A stretch of DNA of 64,000 nt from Pogona vitticeps (lineage: Eukaryota; Chordata; Lepidosauria; Squamata; Agamidae). Below, in pieces: positions 63,301-64,000 of this stretch. A model generated the notes under the pieces. That model worked only from the letters and a program-made list of their open reading frames with translations. It did no database searches and was not told the origin of the DNA. The position numbers were made by a program, and so were the translations under genes. Where the stretch lies: contig NC_135783.1 of assembly GCF_051106095.1 (NCBI RefSeq), forward strand, positions 61,731,947-61,795,946. Direction: 5' to 3'. Within the stretch, counting starts at the first letter, position 1. Every line of letters starts with the position of its first letter.

Positions 63301-63822
63301 TCCTGTATGCAATGCACTTGCTTCTCTGTTGATCTCTTCTGCATGAGCAGGAGGAGGGGACGGCTCACTTTCTCATTTAATTGCTTTAAACGTTTCTTCT
63401 TCACAGTAATAATCATAAATTATTTTTGTACTAGGGTTAATCAAACAATTTTATTGCTTCTGAGATTGTGACAAATACCACTGGGGGTTGGGGTTGGGGA
63501 GGAATGACTGAATCAACTGAACAAAATTTTAACAACATAGATGTTTCCTTACAGAATAGGAATGCACCTATTATTTAAAAAAATATTATTATTTCCTTTT
63601 TTTCCTTTCCTACTTTGCTGCCCAGAGTAGACCTTGCCACCCAGAGTAGACCTTTGGTCTAGATGGGTGGGGTAGAAATCCAATAAAATAAAATATTTAT
63701 TTTGTTTCTTTTTTATTTATAATCTCTGAATTGTTTTGAAGCTTCCTCAGCCAACACCACCCCAACAAGAAACAGAAGAAGAAAAGCAATTCCGGTCATT
63801 ATTCAAACAAATTGCAGGCGAG
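38504..63822 (+). CDS. CAPN9: CAPN9, calpain-9 (first 13 exons; EF-hand part beyond window)
   Basis: Thirteen GT-AG exons join into exactly 533 codons of an expected 690 or so. The N-terminus [14 protein letters not shown], then LFEDCDFP and PFVWKRPG, matches CAPN9 as I recall it. Catalytic Cys97 (GDCWLLAA), His254 (KGHAYSVTG) and Asn278 (RNPWGQVEW) fall at the numbering I recall for human CAPN9. The beta-sandwich domain follows ([54 protein letters not shown]), then the linker [20 protein letters not shown]; the EF-hands are missing only because the window ends. Exon lengths 70, 119, 134, 169, 84, 86, 78 and 161 fit the typical calpain pattern. The product is a cytosolic calcium-dependent cysteine protease, known mainly from the digestive tract. 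An in-frame ATG at 38447 would add 19 residues; 38504 was chosen because it gives the known N-terminus. Confidence 0.96.
38717..39589. other. Start of CAPN9 intron 1, no recognisable element
   Basis: Unique-looking sequence downstream of exon 1; no repeat or exon recognised. Confidence 0.4.
39919..40509. mobile_element. Pogo/Tigger-like element (family C) holding a Sauria SINE
   Basis: Left end CAATAGGAGCCCTATATCCA and right end TATGGAGGGTCTACTG, with TA on both sides. Inner GCCAAAAACTGCGGATAATA and AGCCACAGATAAGTGAAAAC are typical of Tigger-like elements whose ends resemble a 'ccctccatatccgtgg' motif. Without the SINE it is about 250 bp. Confidence 0.72.
40055..40394 (-). mobile_element. 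Sauria SINE, copy 3
   Basis: Antisense copy inside the Tigger-like element, from GGTAAAGGTTCCCCTTGAC to the head GCAGCGTCATCATGTCCCTC. It is more diverged than copies 1 and 2 and no clear target duplication was found. Confidence 0.88.
40691..41849. other. CAPN9 intron 1, no recognisable element
   Basis: Contains GC-richer sequence at 41040-41400 and short TACA repeats near 41565-41600. No assignable repeat or exon. Confidence 0.35.
41850..43895 (+). mobile_element. Rex1/CR1-like non-LTR retrotransposon, 5' truncated
   Basis: Translations read [104 protein letters not shown] and [17 protein letters not shown], as in fish and reptile Rex1-type elements. The catalytic motif reads FADN instead of FADD. 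The 3' end is TTACAATGACAATAAATTTC, directly before CAPN9 exon 2. A Sauria SINE interrupts it at 42519-42873 and several stops and frameshifts are present. The clade name is from memory; L2 or CR1 proper are alternatives. Confidence 0.75.
42519..42873 (+). mobile_element. Sauria SINE, copy 4 (sense)
   Basis: Reads 5' to 3' from GGGACGTGGTGGCGCTGTGG (tRNA-like A box) through a B-box-like GTAAGATCGAATCC to CAAGGGGAACCCTTACC and a TTTACC tail. A perfect 11-bp duplication GGACTTTCTGA lies at 42508-42518 and 42874-42884, within the host LINE's [10 protein letters not shown] codons. Confidence 0.95.
43906..43975 (+). CDS. CAPN9: CAPN9 exon 2
   Basis: 70 bp, [20 protein letters not shown] then GDL plus one base, donor gtaag. 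The acceptor AG is at 43904-43905, immediately after the 3' tail of a LINE ending near 43893. Confidence 0.95.
44327..44709. mobile_element. hAT MITE with ATATTCGTATT inverted ends, copy 2
   Basis: A perfect 8-bp duplication ACCATTGC flanks it (44319-44326, 44710-44717). Ends TAGAGATGGGGATATTCGTA and ATATCACCATCTCTA match the hAT terminal rule (TAGAG). It is internally palindromic at each end and lies in CAPN9 intron 2. Confidence 0.85.
44740..45254. mobile_element. Pogo/Tigger-like MITE (family B), copy 2
   Basis: CAGTGGGGTCATGACTTGAG and TTCTTAAGTCAAGACCCCAC plus TG, between TA dinucleotides. It begins 30 bp after the hAT MITE. Confidence 0.75.
45521..45850 (+). mobile_element. Possible solo LTR of an LTR retroelement
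   Basis: A TG-initial, purine-rich block with AATAAA near 45775 followed by T-rich sequence, then GGTGTTGACAGAGGTCAAC and a TGGTGGCAGCAG that looks like a primer-binding-site start. No duplication of the flanks and no internal region were recognised. The assignment is tentative. Confidence 0.3.
46461..46579 (+). CDS. CAPN9: CAPN9 exon 3 (catalytic Cys)
   Basis: 119 bp after acceptor GATTTCCAG. It encodes [20 protein letters not shown] with catalytic Cys97, ending [12 protein letters not shown]. Confidence 0.96.
46792..46925 (+). CDS. CAPN9: CAPN9 exon 4
   Basis: 134 bp after acceptor CTAACAG, donor gtaagc. It encodes [19 protein letters not shown] and continues to [12 protein letters not shown], part of the PC1 protease core. 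Confidence 0.96.
47023..47340 (+). mobile_element. tRNA-derived SINE (MIR/CORE-like), split by a hAT MITE
   Basis: The head CCAGTGTGGTATAGTGGATA (restored by removing one flank copy), GAGTGATGGACTAGGACTCC and GCCATGGAAACTCACTG, then AATAAGTCATTGGTGACTTA at the end, match the common squamate tRNA-type SINE that ends 'ataagtcggaaatgacttg'. The hAT element at 47042 splits the A-box region. Confidence 0.6.
47042..47177. mobile_element. hAT-type foldback MITE (copy 2)
   Basis: A 136-bp foldback with ends CAGTGGTCCCCAACCTTGGG and CCCAAGGTTGGGGACCACTG, exact reverse complements, and a perfect 8-bp duplication GTATAGTG (47034-47041, 47178-47185). Confidence 0.92.
47341..49860 (-). mobile_element. 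BovB (RTE) LINE with internal loss of the RT core
   Basis: The minus strand has the BovB start region (rc of 49790-49860), the endonuclease [20 protein letters not shown] and [15 protein letters not shown], then [20 protein letters not shown] and [20 protein letters not shown], and the 3' UTR at 47341-47588. Sequence corresponding to 34782-35474 of the other copy, including YADD, is absent at about 47590. Frameshifts and stops are scattered through it. It lies antisense in CAPN9 intron 4. It may extend to about 49980. Confidence 0.9.
50152..50234 (+). repeat. (CT)n(GT)n compound microsatellite at the CAPN9 exon 5 acceptor
   Basis: About 19 CT units followed by 22 GT units, ending 17 bases before the first base of exon 5. 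No AG dinucleotide occurs from 50152 to the acceptor AG at 50250-50251. Confidence 0.97.
50252..50420 (+). CDS. CAPN9: CAPN9 exon 5
   Basis: 169 bp encoding [20 protein letters not shown], then [20 protein letters not shown] and [11 protein letters not shown]. The acceptor lies 17 bases after a long (CT)n(GT)n tract. Confidence 0.95.
50421..51515. other. CAPN9 intron 5, no recognisable element
   Basis: Unique-looking sequence between exon 5 and the hairpin retroposon. Confidence 0.4.
51516..51746. mobile_element. Penelope-like hairpin retroposon, long copy
   Basis: A perfect 13-bp duplication TTACCGTACATAT flanks it (51503-51515, 51747-51759). After a single-copy leader GTATTCGCGAAGGCTTTCAC come two arms of about 95 bp in inverted order, 51549-51647 and 51650-51746, differing at only about three positions and joined by a few bases. 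Shared motifs with the copy at 5018 are GGGTTTTTCGGGCT and CAACAACCAT. The inverted terminal-repeat layout and variable target duplication fit Penelope-like elements, but this is from memory. Confidence 0.55.
52154..52237 (+). CDS. CAPN9: CAPN9 exon 6 (catalytic His)
   Basis: 84 bp after acceptor TATTTTAG. It encodes [18 protein letters not shown], then [10 protein letters not shown] with catalytic His254. Confidence 0.95.
52238..53554. other. CAPN9 intron 6, no recognisable element
   Basis: AT-rich sequence. An open minus-strand stretch at 52846-53205 shows no family resemblance and no coding bias. Confidence 0.4.
53555..53982. mobile_element. Pogo/Tigger-like MITE (family A), copy 3
   Basis: Ends CAGTGGTGCCTCGCTAGACG and GTCTAGCGAGGTGCCACTG, TA on both sides. 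Many internal short inverted repeats of the GTCTAGCGAA type. It lies 90 bp upstream of CAPN9 exon 7. Confidence 0.8.
54073..54158 (+). CDS. CAPN9: CAPN9 exon 7 (catalytic Asn)
   Basis: 86 bp after acceptor GTTATTAG. It encodes [18 protein letters not shown] and [10 protein letters not shown], with catalytic Asn278 in RNPWG. Confidence 0.95.
54159..55337. other. CAPN9 intron 7, no recognisable element
   Basis: AT-rich, with an inverted repeat at 54231-54257 (ATATTTAGTAAGTGCTAAATAT). Nothing else is seen. Confidence 0.4.
55338..55415 (+). CDS. CAPN9: CAPN9 exon 8
   Basis: 78 bp after acceptor CTCTCCAAG, donor gtaaat. It encodes [20 protein letters not shown] then DDGEFW, the end of the protease core. 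Confidence 0.94.
55885..56190. repeat. Unclassified interspersed repeat, copy 2
   Basis: TTTAATTTCCAAAAATTACA, GATGATTTTATTAGCCTTAC and ATGGCATAAATTAATGCTGC match the layout of the copy at 14375. The inner TCTTTAATTTCC/AACTTTAATTTC phrase is present twice, suggesting a tandem pair. Confidence 0.4.
56420..56580 (+). CDS. CAPN9: CAPN9 exon 9
   Basis: 161 bp after acceptor TTTCATGTAG, donor gtatgc. It encodes [20 protein letters not shown] and [20 protein letters not shown], passing from protease core to beta-sandwich domain. Confidence 0.95.
56650..56740. repeat. Unclassified conserved interspersed repeat, copy 2
   Basis: AGTCTTGTGACATCTTAAAG then TCTAAGCTTTCGTGGATTG and CAGATGCATAGACC correspond to the piece at 27512. 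Confidence 0.45.
57064..57221 (+). CDS. CAPN9: CAPN9 exon 10
   Basis: 158 bp after acceptor ATTCTTCCAG. It encodes [20 protein letters not shown], then [20 protein letters not shown] and GYAIYE, ending on a whole codon before gtactg. Confidence 0.94.
58350..58692 (+). mobile_element. L2-type LINE 3' end with long (AAAT)n tail
   Basis: TTGGTTGTTTTATTTTTATT-type sequence, then GCCAGAGTGGCCTAG, AGATGGGCGGTATAGTAGC and about 25 AAAT units (58591-58692). The LINE body is missing. It lies 95 bp upstream of CAPN9 exon 11. Confidence 0.65.
58591..58692 (+). repeat. (AAAT)n microsatellite
   Basis: About 25 uninterrupted units, followed by AATG repeats to 58710. Confidence 0.97.
58787..58995 (+). CDS. 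CAPN9: CAPN9 exon 11
   Basis: 209 bp after acceptor CCATTTCAG, donor gtaagt. It encodes [40 protein letters not shown] and [20 protein letters not shown]. Confidence 0.95.
59204..59395 (+). mobile_element. tRNA-derived SINE (MIR/CORE-like), diverged
   Basis: CATAGCTCAGTTAGTTAGG is a tRNA A-box-like head; GGGAGTCTGATTCCTCACTG replaces the B box. The inner GGCAAGCTTCACAGTCCC and the end AATCTGAATTGACTTGATAG match the squamate SINE end 'agtcagaatcgacttgatgg'. Confidence 0.6.
59813..61940 (-). mobile_element. L1 LINE, 5' truncated, antisense in CAPN9 intron 11
   Basis: The minus strand reads [57 protein letters not shown], then [16 protein letters not shown] and, after an ATTT array, [22 protein letters not shown] end and C-terminal domain of L1 ORF2. 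Flanks GGAGAAAAGGAAGAAG plus C/T-CTTT at 59793-59812 and 61941-61960 form a 20-bp duplication with one mismatch. Several stops and shifts show that it is dead. Confidence 0.88.
60336..60390 (-). repeat. (ATTT)n microsatellite inside the L1 copy
   Basis: About 13 units break the L1 frame between the Cys/His region and [10 protein letters not shown], the same place where the L1 copy at 9015 has (AAG)n. Confidence 0.95.
62089..62125 (+). CDS. CAPN9: CAPN9 exon 12
   Basis: A 37-bp exon after acceptor TTTTTCATAG, donor gtatgt. With the preceding AC it reads [13 protein letters not shown], matching the acidic linker of CAPN9. Confidence 0.93.
62322..62665 (-). mobile_element. Sauria SINE, copy 5
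   Basis: Antisense full-length copy from GGTAAAGGTAAAGGTTCC to CAGCGCCACCACGTCCCC, with a perfect 12-bp duplication AGGACTGTTAAA (62310-62321, 62666-62677). Confidence 0.94.
62690..63300 (-). other. Unassigned open stretch in CAPN9 intron 12
   Basis: The minus strand keeps protein-like composition (Trp, Cys and Pro rich) over several hundred bases in more than one frame, unlike the neighbouring intron. It may be a decayed mobile or viral fossil, but no family could be named. Confidence 0.25.
63612..63700 (+). mobile_element. L2-type LINE 3' tail
   Basis: TGCTGCCCAGAGTAGACCTT, the duplicated CCACCCAGAGTAGACC, then AGATGGGTGGGGTAGAAATC and an AAAT-rich end. It lies 40 bp upstream of CAPN9 exon 13. 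Confidence 0.6.
63742..63822 (+). CDS. CAPN9: CAPN9 exon 13
   Basis: 81 bp after acceptor GTTTTGAAG, donor gtaagg. It encodes [20 protein letters not shown] then FKQIAGE, the linker just before the penta-EF-hand domain. The remaining exons are outside the window. Confidence 0.93.
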
Positions 63823-64000
63823 GTAAGGATACATCAATAAACTGGAAAGAAAACCATCCTGTGGTAAAACTCATGATGACTAATAGGGCCACAATTTATT
63901 TGCAGTGTATATGTTTTACATTGACAACATGTAAAAGAACATCAAACTACAACAATACAGTTTCAGAGCTTGGAAAAGTTAACATTTTTCGACCAGAACA

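Overview
The window is vertebrate nuclear DNA, almost certainly from a squamate reptile (lizard). Three lines of evidence agree. It carries three spliced host genes in the order COG2 - AGT - CAPN9, which I recall as the order on human 1q42.2. The angiotensin I sequence inside AGT is [10 protein letters not shown] (Val5, Tyr9), a form I recall from snakes. The repeats are a squamate mixture: Sauria SINEs, BovB (RTE), L1, L2/CR1, Rex1-like and R4/Dong-like LINEs, hAT and pogo/Tigger-like MITEs, Penelope-like hairpins, and long AAT, AAAT and dinucleotide microsatellites.

Layout. 432-4523 (+): the last four coding exons of COG2, a subunit of the conserved oligomeric Golgi complex, followed by a 3' UTR with a poly(A) signal near 4819. 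4.8-12.1 kb: intergenic. 12123-22033 (-): the complete coding part of AGT (angiotensinogen, a serpin) in four coding exons, tail to tail with COG2. 22.0-38.5 kb: the divergent AGT/CAPN9 intergenic region, dense in repeats; the non-coding first exon of AGT and both promoters should lie here but I could not place them. 38504-63822 (+): the first 13 exons of CAPN9 (533 codons of about 690), with the catalytic triad Cys97/His254/Asn278 intact; the EF-hand exons lie beyond the window. All exon junctions were placed by reading frame, GT-AG sites and my recollection of the human proteins; exon lengths add up to open frames in all three genes.

The genes do not form a pathway. COG2 is a Golgi tethering factor, AGT the secreted precursor of angiotensin peptides, and CAPN9 a cytosolic calcium-dependent protease; they share only conserved synteny.

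The unusual content lies in the repeats and in how they touch the genes. The 3' tail of a Rex1-like LINE abuts the splice acceptor of CAPN9 exon 2. A (CT)n(GT)n tract occupies the acceptor region of CAPN9 exon 5. A 120-bp near-perfect palindrome sits beside TAA arrays that flank an R4/Dong-like LINE on both sides. An L2 LINE holds a Tigger element that in turn holds a Sauria SINE. Two Penelope-like hairpins each have an exact 13-bp target duplication. I saw no convincing new multi-gene system, CRISPR array, or functional tRNA or rRNA gene.
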